A DNA stretch of 64,000 nucleotides from Salinicoccus cyprini (GTDB taxonomy: Bacteria > Bacillota > Bacilli > Staphylococcales > Salinicoccaceae). Location of the stretch: positions 186,001-250,000 of the forward strand of contig NZ_VMSJ01000003.1 in assembly GCF_007713705.1 (NCBI RefSeq), given 5' to 3'. The notes under the pieces are model-generated. The model was not told the DNA's origin, searched no databases, and saw only the letters and a list, made by a program, of their open reading frames with translations. The translations under genes and the position numbers were made by a program. Shown here piece by piece: positions 1 to 8,349 of this stretch (position 1 is its first letter; each line of letters begins with the position of its first letter).

Positions 1-1588
1 ATTCCTCGTGCACTTCCTTAAGGAAGTGGAAACTGGCTGGATGCTGGCCATACCCTTCGATATCGTCCCGCATGCCTGTAAGCAATGATGGGTGATAGAT
101 GGGAATGACCGGTGATTCATCGAGCAGTATCTGCTGGGTTTCTTCGTACAACGCGAGTCTTTGTTCCGGATCTGTTTCTGACCGTGCTTCATCGAGCAGC
201 GCATCGACTTCACTGTTCTGGTATCGGGAACGGTTGCCTGATGTTCCTATATTTGATGAGTGGAACAATGCATAGAGTCCGTAGTCGGCGTCCAGTGTGA
301 CTGTCCCCCAGCCACCGATGAACATTTCATGGTCGCCGCCACCAACATAGTCGAGGAATGCACCGGAATCGAGCTGGTAGATTTCAAGGTCTATGTTCAG
401 GTCGGCAAGTGCTTCCTGGATGTATGCTGCCATATCTGCTGCAGTGCGGTCCATGACTGTAATCTCCGCAGTGAACCCATCACCATATCCATTCTCTTCA
501 AGCATTTGCTTCGCAGCTGCCGTGTCATACTCGATTGTATCGAGATCATCACTATGACCGAAGACGGCAGGTGCAAGCAGTGTATCTGCCACTTGGGCCC
601 TGCCTTCAAGCATCTCATCAATGATGGCCTGCTTATCGATGGCCATCGCAATCGCCTTTCTGACAATCGGATCGTCAAATGGCGCCTTATCGGTATTGAA
701 ACCGACATACTCCATACGCACACTTTCCGTTTCATTCATTTTTGTGCCTGCATTATCTTCTATCTGCGCGTAGTCGTTCGGGTTGACCGGATAGATGAGA
801 TCGGTCGTCTCCGTCATCAGCTCTGCGATGCGGGTTGAATCCTCCGGGACGGCCTTGAATGTAAATGTCTCGGCCTGGGCCGGCTCCCCCCAGTAGTCTT
901 CATTACGGGACAGCGTCACAAATTCACCTTCTGCAAGCTCTTCGAAAGTATAAGGACCTGTACCGACCGGGTTCTGGTGGACTTCGGTCAGAAGCTCACC
1001 GCCATTTTCATACTGTTCATAGTCGGCCTCGATGACAGCCGGACTGATCATGCTGCCGGCAGGATGGGCCAGGTGTGATGGCAAGGCTGCAAACGGATGG
1101 ACTGTTTTGATATGTACCGTATATTCATCCACGACTTCAACCGAATCGATCAGTTCGAAAAGGAATGCGACAGGCGCCCCCACTTCTTCATCCCTCACAC
1201 GGTCGAGATTCGCTTTGACTGCTTCTGCATTGAATTCAGTTCCATCATGGAACTGGATGCCTTCCCTCAGTTTGAACTCCCATGTCAGATCATCGATCTG
1301 TTCATAGCTTTCAGCAAGTCCCGGTTCAAGGTCCAGGTCAGGTGTGAACTCGACCAGGCGGTCGTATATGTTGACGTTCACATGGTTCGATGACTGGTCG
1401 TTGGCGGCGTGGGGATCGAGCGAGTTCGGTGTTGCCAGCACACTCATTGTAATTTCATCCCCACTGCCCGCCTCTTCAGCATCTGTGTTGTCGTCTTCCA
1501 CTGCCTCCTCCACTTCGCTGTCATCTGTGCACGCTGACAGCAGCAGTACAAACAGGAATGCAAGCAATGGTACCAAATATTTTTTCAT
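1..1588 (-). CDS. Peptide/nickel-type ABC transporter solute-binding lipoprotein, 3' end missing
   Basis: The protein would capture oligopeptides or a similar solute on the outer face of the membrane for an ABC importer (SBP_bac_5 family). It starts with a lipoprotein signal ending in LLSAC (Cys20), followed by an acidic linker to about residue 45. Family features follow, such as PNSLDPH and NPVGTGPYTF. The ATG at 1588 has GGAGGAG just upstream. The frame is open to base 1, giving 529 visible codons. Family members are about 520-550 residues, so little is missing. The permease and ATPase genes would lie to the left, outside the window. The substrate cannot be told from sequence; peptide, glutathione and nickel are all possible. 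Confidence 0.88.
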   Translation of the reverse strand, partial: MKKYLVPLLAFLFVLLLSACTDDSEVEEAVEDDNTDAEEAGSGDEITMSVLATPNSLDPHAANDQSSNHVNVNIYDRLVEFTPDLDLEPGLAESYEQIDDLTWEFKLREGIQFHDGTEFNAEAVKANLDRVRDEEVGAPVAFLFELIDSVEVVDEYTVHIKTVHPFAALPSHLAHPAGSMISPAVIEADYEQYENGGELLTEVHQNPVGTGPYTFEELAEGEFVTLSRNEDYWGEPAQAETFTFKAVPEDSTRIAELMTETTDLIYPVNPNDYAQIEDNAGTKMNETESVRMEYVGFNTDKAPFDDPIVRKAIAMAIDKQAIIDEMLEGRAQVADTLLAPAVFGHSDDLDTIEYDTAAAKQMLEENGYGDGFTAEITVMDRTAADMAAYIQEALADLNIDLEIYQLDSGAFLDYVGGGDHEMFIGGWGTVTLDADYGLYALFHSSNIGTSGNRSRYQNSEVDALLDEARSETDPEQRLALYEETQQILLDESPVIPIYHPSLLTGMRDDIEGYGQHPASFHFLKEVHEE

Positions 1589-1687
1589 TTCTTCTCCTCC
1601 ATCTATTTTCATGTCCACTACACATAGTAATATACTCGGAATAAAAAATGAATACCTATTTCTAAAATAGCTCCCCAGTCAGCAAAA

Positions 1688-1717
1688 TTGATTATGGGTA
1701 AAGCTGATTGTTATAGT
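1688..1717 (+). promoter_or_regulatory. Candidate sigma-A promoter of the OYE gene
   Basis: TTGATT at 1688-1693 and TATAGT at 1712-1717 are separated by 18 bp, about 48 bp ahead of the start codon at 1765. No operator is evident. Confidence 0.4.
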
Positions 1718-1764
1718 ATGTATTGTTCCATGAACACATCACATGCAGGAGGACTTCACCTATA

Positions 1765-2895
1765 ATGAATACTAGATACGCACCCCTATTTGAAGGTGTT
1801 CAGCTGCCGAACGGCGTTGAACTGAAAAATAAATTTGTACTCGCTCCACTGACCCACGTCTCTTCGAACGATGATGGCACACCGACGGATGCGGAAATCG
1901 AGTATATGCGCAAACGCTCAAATGGTGTCGGTCTCGCACTGACAGCCGCAACGAATGTTACAGATCTCGGCAAAGCATTCCCGGGACAGCCCTCCATCGT
2001 CCGTGACTCCGACATTGAAGAACAGAGAAAGATTGCGGATGCGATGAAGGCGAATGGCGCAAAGGCAATCATGCAGATCCACCACGGCGGCGTCCAGGCG
2101 CTGCCATCCCAGACAGCCACTGGTGAATCGGCTGGACCGAGCGCGATTACTATGCAGAGCTTCGGCGAACCAGAACCGCATGATGCACGTGAAATCACAC
2201 CGGAAGAAATTGATGAAACGATCAAAGCATTCGGCGAAGCGACACGCAGAGCCATTGAAGCGGGATTCGACGGCGTTGAGATCCATGGTGCCAACCACTA
2301 CATCATCCACCAGTTCGTCTCCCCCTACTTCAACAAGCGTACGGACAAATGGGGTGAAGACCGCTACCTGTTCGCGATGGAAGTTGTCGATGAGGTCGTC
2401 AACACTGTCAAAGAACATGGAAATCCGGACTTCATCATCGGCTACAGGTTTTCACCAGAAGAACCACAGACGCCGGGCATCGATATGGAGATCACCGAAA
2501 CATTGATCGGCAAACTCGTCGAGAAGCCACTCGACTACCTTCATGTTTCACTATTCGACATCCATTCCACAACACGCGACGGCAAGTATGTAGGCATCGA
2601 ACGCATCGAGCTGCTCCACAAATGGATCGGCGGCCGCATGCCGCTGATCGGCATCGGTTCCATATTCACGCCAGATCAGGCACTCGAAGCAGTCGAATCC
2701 GGCAACGTCGATCTGCTCGGTCTTGGCCGCGCACTGCTGCTCGATCCCGACTTCGTCAATAAGATCGAAGACGGCAAAGAAGAAGAAATCACCAACGTAT
2801 TCGATCCGGAACGTGCAGATAAGCACGAACTGACCGAACCCCTCTGGGAACAGTTCTACAAAGGATTCTACCCAGTACCCCGTAAGGACCAGTAA
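1765..2895 (+). CDS. NADH-dependent flavin oxidoreductase, Old Yellow Enzyme family
   Basis: This is a 376-residue FMN-binding TIM barrel that would reduce activated C=C bonds or related electrophiles with NAD(P)H in the cytoplasm. Family landmarks are an N-terminal YAPLFEG/LKNKFVLAPLTH segment, QIHHGG near residue 95, and the substrate-site block GVEIHGANHYIIHQF near residue 170. A glycine-rich phosphate-binding end carries GLGRALLLDP. A longer reading frame starts at 1723, but AGGAGG lies directly ahead of the ATG at 1765, so that start is preferred. Similar enzymes are common in staphylococci as single genes. The physiological substrate is unknown. A strong terminator follows. Confidence 0.9.
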   Translation: MNTRYAPLFEGVQLPNGVELKNKFVLAPLTHVSSNDDGTPTDAEIEYMRKRSNGVGLALTAATNVTDLGKAFPGQPSIVRDSDIEEQRKIADAMKANGAKAIMQIHHGGVQALPSQTATGESAGPSAITMQSFGEPEPHDAREITPEEIDETIKAFGEATRRAIEAGFDGVEIHGANHYIIHQFVSPYFNKRTDKWGEDRYLFAMEVVDEVVNTVKEHGNPDFIIGYRFSPEEPQTPGIDMEITETLIGKLVEKPLDYLHVSLFDIHSTTRDGKYVGIERIELLHKWIGGRMPLIGIGSIFTPDQALEAVESGNVDLLGLGRALLLDPDFVNKIEDGKEEEITNVFDPERADKHELTEPLWEQFYKGFYPVPRKDQ

Positions 2896-2901
2896 AAATA
2901 G

Positions 2902-2939
2902 ACGCCTGGAGTTGACATAAGTCAATTCCAGGCGTTTTT
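2902..2939 (+). terminator. Intrinsic terminator after OYE gene
   Basis: ACGCCTGGA and TCCAGGCGT form a stem extended by GTTGAC/GTCAAT with a four-base loop, followed by TTTTT. It lies 6 bp after the stop codon. Confidence 0.85.
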
Positions 2940-2969
2940 CATTCCATATCAGTCTTCTTTCTCACAGTA

Positions 2970-3155
2970 CTACCGCTCTTTTTCTTTCCTTCTCATTTCA
3001 TCCAATATCCGCTGTTTCTCAGGGTTACGACGTGGTTTATCAAAATGTCTATCGCCCGGTTTGAAGTCAGGGTCCACTCTTCTTGCAGCACGAATCGCAT
3101 CCTCCCTTCTCTCCCTATTCCTTTTTCGAATCTAAGACAGTTTCATTTTTTTCAT
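2970..3155 (-). pseudogene. Small basic protein gene interrupted by an in-frame amber codon
   Basis: Reading from ATG 3155 gives MKKMKLS, then TAG at 3134-3132. The same frame then runs on for 53 codons to a TAG at 2972-2970. The downstream part is highly charged (KRNRERREDAIRAARR, DPDFKPGDRHFDKPRRNPEK) and ends EMRRKEKER, which looks like real protein rather than noise. GAGGGATGG upstream of the ATG could be a ribosome site. One base change (for example AAG to TAG) would explain it. I do not recognise the family. A recent nonsense mutation, amber readthrough or a sequencing error are all possible. Confidence 0.4.
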
Positions 3156-3289
3156 CGCAACCATCCCTCATTTCATCTTTTCTTTAGATCACTTCAGAAA
3201 ATCTGCTTTCGCACATATTCCTAAAAGTTAGAATTAATATGATGAGACAAACTGATTAAATGGTTATAGATTTATCAGCTTGATATAAT

Positions 3290-3961
3290 TCATTGAATAT
3301 CGTCTAAACATACTAATAATAAATCTGAAATATACAAATGAAACGCTTTACCATATCTTTCAAAGTAGACCTTCGATTGTTCGGTTCTATATGTTACTGC
3401 TAGTTCCTTCAGTTTTTCAACTGTAAAGTAGCCCTGGTATTCATCATTTATATATCTGATAAATGTTTTCATAACGGCTTCGGCTTTATCCCTATCTTCT
3501 TTGTGTTTATATATTTTCATAAAATAATAATCAAAATCTATCTTTTTGTTTTTGATATGATTATAAAACTGATCAACATCCACAGTATCGAAATCTATAT
3601 ACTCATTCAAAAGTATTTCTTCTATCGATTTATTTTTCTTTCTCTGCGAAATCATCAATTCCAGTTTGCTTTTCTGTGTTTTTAACCGTTCCAGTTTCAT
3701 ATCTATGATCTGTTCCTGCAGTAAGAGAATATCATCAATGGATTCTGAGTTATTCTCCAGAATCTCTCTGATTTCATCTAATGATATACCTATCTCCTTC
3801 AGTGAACGGATCATTGATAGCTTTAGAATATCCATAGTGTTATATACACGATGATTACTGCCATTTCTTTCGATAGGCAATAGATTGATTTCATCATAAT
3901 ATCGAAGCGTTCTGATCGTTACATCGGTTAGATTGGAAACCTCTTTAACTGAATAGCTCAT
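3290..3961 (-). CDS. MerR-family regulator, TipAL/Mta type
   Basis: This 223-residue protein has an N-terminal MerR winged-helix domain (SVKEVSNLTDVTIRTLRYYDEINLLP). A helix at about residues 75-115 would form the dimer coiled coil, and the C-terminal half resembles a short TipAS-like ligand domain. Family members bend DNA at promoters with 19-20 bp spacers and switch them on when ligand binds. An in-frame GTG lies 12 bp upstream, but the spacing from GAGGTG favours ATG 3961. It is divergent from the Hsp33-like gene, and the shared operator covers its own ribosome site, so autoregulation is likely. Codon use is AT-rich compared with most neighbours, which suggests acquisition. Confidence 0.85.
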   Translation of the reverse strand: MSYSVKEVSNLTDVTIRTLRYYDEINLLPIERNGSNHRVYNTMDILKLSMIRSLKEIGISLDEIREILENNSESIDDILLLQEQIIDMKLERLKTQKSKLELMISQRKKNKSIEEILLNEYIDFDTVDVDQFYNHIKNKKIDFDYYFMKIYKHKEDRDKAEAVMKTFIRYINDEYQGYFTVEKLKELAVTYRTEQSKVYFERYGKAFHLYISDLLLVCLDDIQ

Positions 3962-3967
3962 TTCATA

Positions 3968-4001
3968 TTGCACCTCACGTTACGTAACCCCTTACTATAA
4001 T
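3968..4001 (+). promoter_or_regulatory. MerR-type promoter-operator with 19-bp spacer
   Basis: TTGCAC (3968-3973) and TACTAT (3993-3998) are 19 bp apart, the spacing typical of promoters activated by MerR proteins. The spacer contains CCTCACGTTACGTAACC, which resembles the ACGT-N-ACGT core known for TipAL and Mta operators. An overlapping TATAAT sits at 3996-4001. Transcription from here would begin a few bases before the ribosome site of the gene at 4017. The fit to the adjacent TipAL-type regulator is strong; direct binding is inferred. Confidence 0.75.
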
Positions 4002-4016
4002 TGAAAGGAGGGGAAA

Positions 4017-4586
4017 ATGATGAATATTCCAATTAGAAAATATCTGATATGCGACAACCAGTTTAGAGTTTTCGCCATTAGTAAAGACCAAACCGGCACT
4101 TTTTCAATTGAAGAAGACATTGCTTATGCTTCAGCTTTTACAACGATGCTGCTCAGTCAAGAAGAACGTATCACTTTCAATTTTAAGAATGAGAATAGCA
4201 ATTGTTTTCTTTATATCGATTCTTTTTCACAAGGAAATTGTTTTTATAGACTTCCATTGGGTGAAGCTTCTGTTCTGGGCACAAAGTTATTTGTCACTAA
4301 GAGTAAACTGAAAAACTTTGGAGCGTCATATAATTCAATTATGCAGTTTCATGAATTTGATATATTGAAGAACATTTCATCCTACTACAAAGAAAGTGAA
4401 CAGATGGAATTGAGCTTCATAGAAAATGACAAATGCATTCTAATGATTCAACCTTTGCCTTTTTTTGAAGAAACACAGTACCATTACATTATGGAAGAAT
4501 TAAATGCGTTTCAAGGTGATGAAGAAAGGTATCTATCGAAAGAATATCTAGTCGAAACAATCCAAGTCAAAGTTTTAAAGCAATAG
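4017..4586 (+). CDS. Hsp33-like protein lacking the zinc redox-switch domain
   Basis: This is a 189-residue protein after AGGAGGGG. Its order of motifs follows the N-terminal domain of the redox chaperone Hsp33: FRVFAISKDQTGTF (compare Hsp33 KVRAYAARTT), then a helix EEDIAYASAFTTMLLS, then EERITFNFK, and late KCILMIQPLP followed by a helix (compare GGFIIQLMPG). The C-terminal CxC...CxxC zinc domain that activates Hsp33 under oxidative stress is absent, and length stops where it should begin. The gene lies directly under the MerR-type promoter, so it is probably induced by the regulator's ligand. Function is unknown; a constitutively active holdase or a ligand-binding protein are possible. Homology is inferred by eye. 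Confidence 0.55.
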   Translation: MMNIPIRKYLICDNQFRVFAISKDQTGTFSIEEDIAYASAFTTMLLSQEERITFNFKNENSNCFLYIDSFSQGNCFYRLPLGEASVLGTKLFVTKSKLKNFGASYNSIMQFHEFDILKNISSYYKESEQMELSFIENDKCILMIQPLPFFEETQYHYIMEELNAFQGDEERYLSKEYLVETIQVKVLKQ

Positions 4587-4632
4587 TTTCTAAGAGAGCT
4601 CGTTTATGAATCATAGGTGTTGAAGTGTGGAC

Positions 4633-6099
4633 CTATCTGTTAAAATCTGCTTTCGCCGGATTCTTCGGCTTCTCACGCTTCTTGTACATTTCCATCTTGT
4701 CGTTGTATCCCCAGATGTAGGTCAGGCCGAAAGCGAGTGTCAGTGTAATGAATGTGGTCAGAATGGCATACCAGAAGTTTGCGGTGATGCCGTTCTCCGG
4801 ATCAATGAAGGATGGCAGTCCGATCAGAGATCCGATAATGCTCCACATGTTGACGCCGAGAATGCCGGCGAGAAGCCCACCGACTGCGCTGGCGATGCTT
4901 GCGCATATGAATGGTCTGCGGAAGCGCAAGTTGATACCGTAGATGGCGGGTTCTGTAATGCCACAGAAGGCGGAGAATGCCCCGGCGTAACCGAGTTCCT
5001 TCACTTCCGCCTTCTTCGACTTCACGGCAACACCCAGTGCGGCTCCGGCCTGGCCGACGATGGTGAAGCTGACCATTACGGACAGGTAGCTGTATCCGAG
5101 TGTGGCAAAGTCATTTACATAGACCGGTACGATGCCCCAGTGGAGACCGAAAATGACCAGCAGCTGGTAGAATGCTGCGATGACGGCACCAAATAGTGGT
5201 GCATTGAAGTCGAGCATGGCCTGCAAGCCATTGGCGAGTGCGGTTGAGAAGCCGACCAGCACGGGACCGGTGATGATGAGTGTAATGGCCGACACGACCC
5301 CGATGATGACGATTGGGATGAATATGGCCTGGATGTATGCAGACACCCAAGTCTTCATCCAGTCCTCAAGCTTTTTCACCAGCCAGGCGGCAAGGATCAT
5401 CGGAAAGATGGAGTATGTATAGGCGACGAACGGAAAGGCGAAGTTGCCGATGGCAAAGATGTTCATATCCCCATTTGCCGCTTCAAGGACAGTCGGGTGG
5501 ATGATGACCCCGCCGATGACGGCAGTCAGAACCGGGTTGCCATTCATGCGCCTGGCTGCATTGAAACCGATCAGTACAGGCAGGAAGTAGAAGACCGCAT
5601 CCGCCATTGCATTGATGATCAGATAGGCAGTGCCTGTGTCGGTTATGATATTTGTCGATGTCAGTACCGCAAGCAGCCCTTTGATAATACCGGCTGCAGC
5701 GAGAATATTGATGATCGGCATGACGGATCCTGTGATGATGCCGATCAGCTTATTGAACTGGTATCCGACCTTGTCCATGATACTGCTGTCTTCGGAAGGT
5801 TTCGCAAACTGTTCCCGATCTGCTGGCTGGTCTTCTGAAATGGATAGCTGCGCCATCACTTCCTTATGGATGTCATCCACAGCCGGGCCGACGACGACCT
5901 GATACTGGCCGCCTGCTTCCGCCACACCCATGACACCCTCCAATGCCTTTATTCCCTCTGTATCAGGCAGTGCCGGATCCTTCAGATAGAATCGTAGACG
6001 CGTCACACAATGGATGACATTGACGATGTTGTCATCTCCTCCTACCCGTTCGATGATCTGTCCAGCAAGCGTATGATAATCCAGTCTCTTGTTTTTCAT
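4633..6099 (-). CDS. PTS sugar transporter EIIBC, glucose/beta-glucoside superfamily
   Basis: This 488-residue membrane permease would import and phosphorylate a sugar. The EIIB domain (residues 1-90) has the phospho-cysteine in IHCVTRLRF (Cys31). The EIIC domain (about 110-470) has ten or so membrane segments and the conserved GITEP motif. No EIIA domain or gene is nearby, so a general EIIA such as Crr must act in trans. No sugar hydrolase or antiterminator gene is adjacent, so the substrate is open; beta-glucoside, trehalose or amino-sugar types are possible. An upstream in-frame ATG exists at 6132, but AGGTGA precedes the ATG at 6099. Confidence 0.85.
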   Translation of the reverse strand: MKNKRLDYHTLAGQIIERVGGDDNIVNVIHCVTRLRFYLKDPALPDTEGIKALEGVMGVAEAGGQYQVVVGPAVDDIHKEVMAQLSISEDQPADREQFAKPSEDSSIMDKVGYQFNKLIGIITGSVMPIINILAAAGIIKGLLAVLTSTNIITDTGTAYLIINAMADAVFYFLPVLIGFNAARRMNGNPVLTAVIGGVIIHPTVLEAANGDMNIFAIGNFAFPFVAYTYSIFPMILAAWLVKKLEDWMKTWVSAYIQAIFIPIVIIGVVSAITLIITGPVLVGFSTALANGLQAMLDFNAPLFGAVIAAFYQLLVIFGLHWGIVPVYVNDFATLGYSYLSVMVSFTIVGQAGAALGVAVKSKKAEVKELGYAGAFSAFCGITEPAIYGINLRFRRPFICASIASAVGGLLAGILGVNMWSIIGSLIGLPSFIDPENGITANFWYAILTTFITLTLAFGLTYIWGYNDKMEMYKKREKPKNPAKADFNR

Positions 6100-6331
6100 T
6101 GCTGCTTTCACCTGTCCTTCCAACATTTCCATTTCTGTTTATAGTCAAAATGAATGCCACCAGTATACGATTGGTGACTCTACATTAAAGATCACTTATG
6201 ATAATAGAATACATCAAATGGTGCCATTATGGACATGTTAGAAACACTTTAGGACGAAATTAATCTAAATATAAAAAGTATTATAAATATACAACACTCA
6301 ACTGTAAATTTAATGTAAAATACCTAGTGAA

Positions 6332-6347
6332 TGGATGCATGCATCCA
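6332..6347. repeat. 16-bp perfect palindrome ahead of flotillin gene
   Basis: TGGATGCATGCATCCA is self-complementary and lies 28 bp before the flotillin start. It could be an operator or an mRNA hairpin in the leader. No factor is recognised. Confidence 0.35.
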
Positions 6348-6375
6348 CAATACATAAGAAGGAGACGATTGAATC

Positions 6376-7872
6376 ATGGCTGAAAATATGGGATTGGCAG
6401 TTATTCTGGGAGTCATTCTTGTACTGATCATCGCTGCCGGCATCGCATGGTACTTCTATATGAAAGTCAGGTATAGAACGGTACCGTCGAACGAGGCGCT
6501 GATTGTCACAGGTCCGAACCTCGGAGACGAGTCGAAAGAAACGAATATCTACAAGGATGATCAGGGACGCTACATGAAAGTCATCCGCGGCGGCGGCCAT
6601 AGGCTGCGCATGTTCCAGACCGGAACGAAAGTCTCCCTGAAATCCTTCCAGCTGAAGATTGAAACACCGAAAGTCTACACCAAGGAAGGCGTCGGCATCT
6701 ACGGTCAGGCCGTTGCGACAGTGAAGGTTGCCGATGATCTTGAAGGTATCGTAAAATATGCCGAGCAGTTCCTCGGCAAGGATCAGAATGACATCGAACA
6801 TGAAGTATCCGAAGTACTGAACTCGAACTTGCGTGCCATCCTGTCGAAGATGACCGTTGAAAGCATCAACGCCGACCGTGAGAGCTTCAACGAACAGGTC
6901 CGTGAAATCGCACAGGACCAGCTCAACCGCATGGGCTTCAAGATCACCTCCCTCGGTCTGTCCGACCTGAAGGATGATGAGAACTATCTCGAGAACCTCG
7001 GTCGTCCGCAGATTGCCAGAGTCAGAAAAGAAGCAGAGATTGCGGAAAGTGAGAATAAGCTTGCAACAGAAAGCAAGCAGGCGGAAGTCAATGAGAAGAT
7101 TTCACGTGAGAAATACCAGCGTGAGATGAGCATTGCCGACAGCCGCAAGGAGAAGGAACTGAAGGAAGCACGAAACTCCGCAGAAACAGCGAAGGAACAG
7201 GCCATCGCCGAGGCAGCCGGTGAACTTGAGTCAGAAGAACGCCGCCTTGCCGTCGAGCAGCAGCGCCTCGAGATCCGTGAGCAGGAGAAAGCGAATGAGC
7301 TCAAGCTGCGTAAGATGGAACGCGAAAACGACGTTGAAATCGAGAAGCAGCAAGTGGAAGTCCGCAGACAGCAGGCAGAAGCCGACTACTACGCTGAGAC
7401 GAAAAAAGCAGAAGCCAGTGCCGCTGCGCGTATATCGGAAGGTAATGCAGAAGCCGAAGTCATCCGTAAGAAGAGTCTGGCCGAAGTCGAAGCCATCGAA
7501 CGTCGCGCCAAAGCAATGGCCCAGCATAAGGATGTCATCCTGATGGAGAAACTCATCGAGATCATGCCTGAATTCGCCAAAGCAGTCAGCCAGTCCATGA
7601 GCAACGTCGAATCCATCCGCATACTGGATGGCGGAAGCGGAGACCAGCTCAAGTCACTGCCGAAGACCGTCACAGGCACCATGGCCAACCTTCAGGAAAG
7701 CATGGGCCAGATGACCGGTTTTGATATGGAAGGCTTCCTGAAGAACCTGACTGCCAACGTACAGCCGGATGCTGAGGAAGAAGCGAGCGAAACGTTCGCC
7801 GCAGACGAAGAAGACGGTGAAGATGTGGAAGAAGAGAACTATGTTGATGATGTTGACAACAAAGAGAAATAA
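6376..7872 (+). CDS. floT: Flotillin-like membrane scaffold protein
   Basis: This 498-residue protein organises functional membrane microdomains in related Firmicutes. An N-terminal hydrophobic segment (residues 6-27) anchors it. An SPFH/band-7 domain follows to about residue 200. A long Glu/Ala/Arg/Lys coiled coil (about 215-400) with repeated EAEV-like units drives oligomerisation, and the C terminus is strongly acidic. Length and architecture match FloT (YuaG) of Bacillus rather than the shorter FloA. GGAGA precedes the ATG. The usual NfeD-type partner gene is not adjacent. Confidence 0.92.
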   Translation: MAENMGLAVILGVILVLIIAAGIAWYFYMKVRYRTVPSNEALIVTGPNLGDESKETNIYKDDQGRYMKVIRGGGHRLRMFQTGTKVSLKSFQLKIETPKVYTKEGVGIYGQAVATVKVADDLEGIVKYAEQFLGKDQNDIEHEVSEVLNSNLRAILSKMTVESINADRESFNEQVREIAQDQLNRMGFKITSLGLSDLKDDENYLENLGRPQIARVRKEAEIAESENKLATESKQAEVNEKISREKYQREMSIADSRKEKELKEARNSAETAKEQAIAEAAGELESEERRLAVEQQRLEIREQEKANELKLRKMERENDVEIEKQQVEVRRQQAEADYYAETKKAEASAAARISEGNAEAEVIRKKSLAEVEAIERRAKAMAQHKDVILMEKLIEIMPEFAKAVSQSMSNVESIRILDGGSGDQLKSLPKTVTGTMANLQESMGQMTGFDMEGFLKNLTANVQPDAEEEASETFAADEEDGEDVEEENYVDDVDNKEK

Positions 7873-7876
7873 ACTA

Positions 7877-7904
7877 AAAAAATGACTCTTCGGAGTCATT
7901 TTTT
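7877..7904 (+). terminator. Intrinsic terminator with TTCG tetraloop
   Basis: ATGACTC and GAGTCAT form a stem closed over TTCG and flanked by A and T tracts, directly after the flotillin stop codon. Confidence 0.85.
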
Positions 7905-7923
7905 ATAACTTGAGGAGGATGCT

Positions 7924-8279
7924 ATGGAGATAACCGTAAAACGAAGGACCTGGCTTCTAGGTTTATTGAATTCACTGAGACTGGAGTTCAACGGTGAAAA
8001 GATAGGGAATATCCATTTTTTTCAGAATAAGACTATAGAGATTCCGGAAAAAGAAGGCAGATTGAAGTACGTACAAATATTGGATCACAATGATGAAATT
8101 CATGTAAAAGATGGGGACATAATCATTATCAAAGAGAATCTGATCTCTACGTCCAATTAGGTAAAGCTACACTTCCAATCTTCCTGATTATACTTCTCAT
8201 AGTCGGTCTATCTTCGTTCTTTTTTAATTCTCACAAGCTCGTGGTAGAGGACAAGACAGACCGAAGTAACCAAAGCTGA
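7924..8279 (+). pseudogene. Small membrane protein split by a frameshift
   Basis: ATG 7924, after GAGGAGG, opens a 78-codon frame ending at TAG 8158-8160. The frame starting one base earlier continues without a stop from before 8112 to TGA 8277-8279. That continuation gives RESDLYVQLGKATLPIF, then about 17 hydrophobic residues (LIILLIVGLSSFFF) and a polar tail. Joined by a -1 shift near 8125-8140, the product would be about 118 residues: a beta-rich N-terminal part, a membrane helix and a short tail. I see no classical slippery heptamer, so an indel or sequencing error is more likely than programmed frameshifting. The family is not recognised. Confidence 0.5.
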
Positions 8280-8349
8280 ATCACTATCAATGCGTTTTTC
8301 CATCAAGCATGTATACTGGCAAGTGAGAATAGAAAGAGGCGGAGATACA

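Noticed and set aside
3503-3685. 60-codon Ile/Phe-rich + strand frame
   Set aside because: It is antisense to the MerR gene in AT-rich DNA, and there is no ribosome site.
6140-6375. Sigma-W type promoter for floT
   Set aside because: I looked for a TGAAAC...CGTA pair because Bacillus floT is sigma-W dependent. Only a GAAAC with wrong spacing is present.
8110-8165. Programmed -1 frameshifting in the small membrane protein
   Set aside because: No X-XXY-YYZ slippery heptamer or strong downstream pseudoknot is visible, so an indel is more likely.
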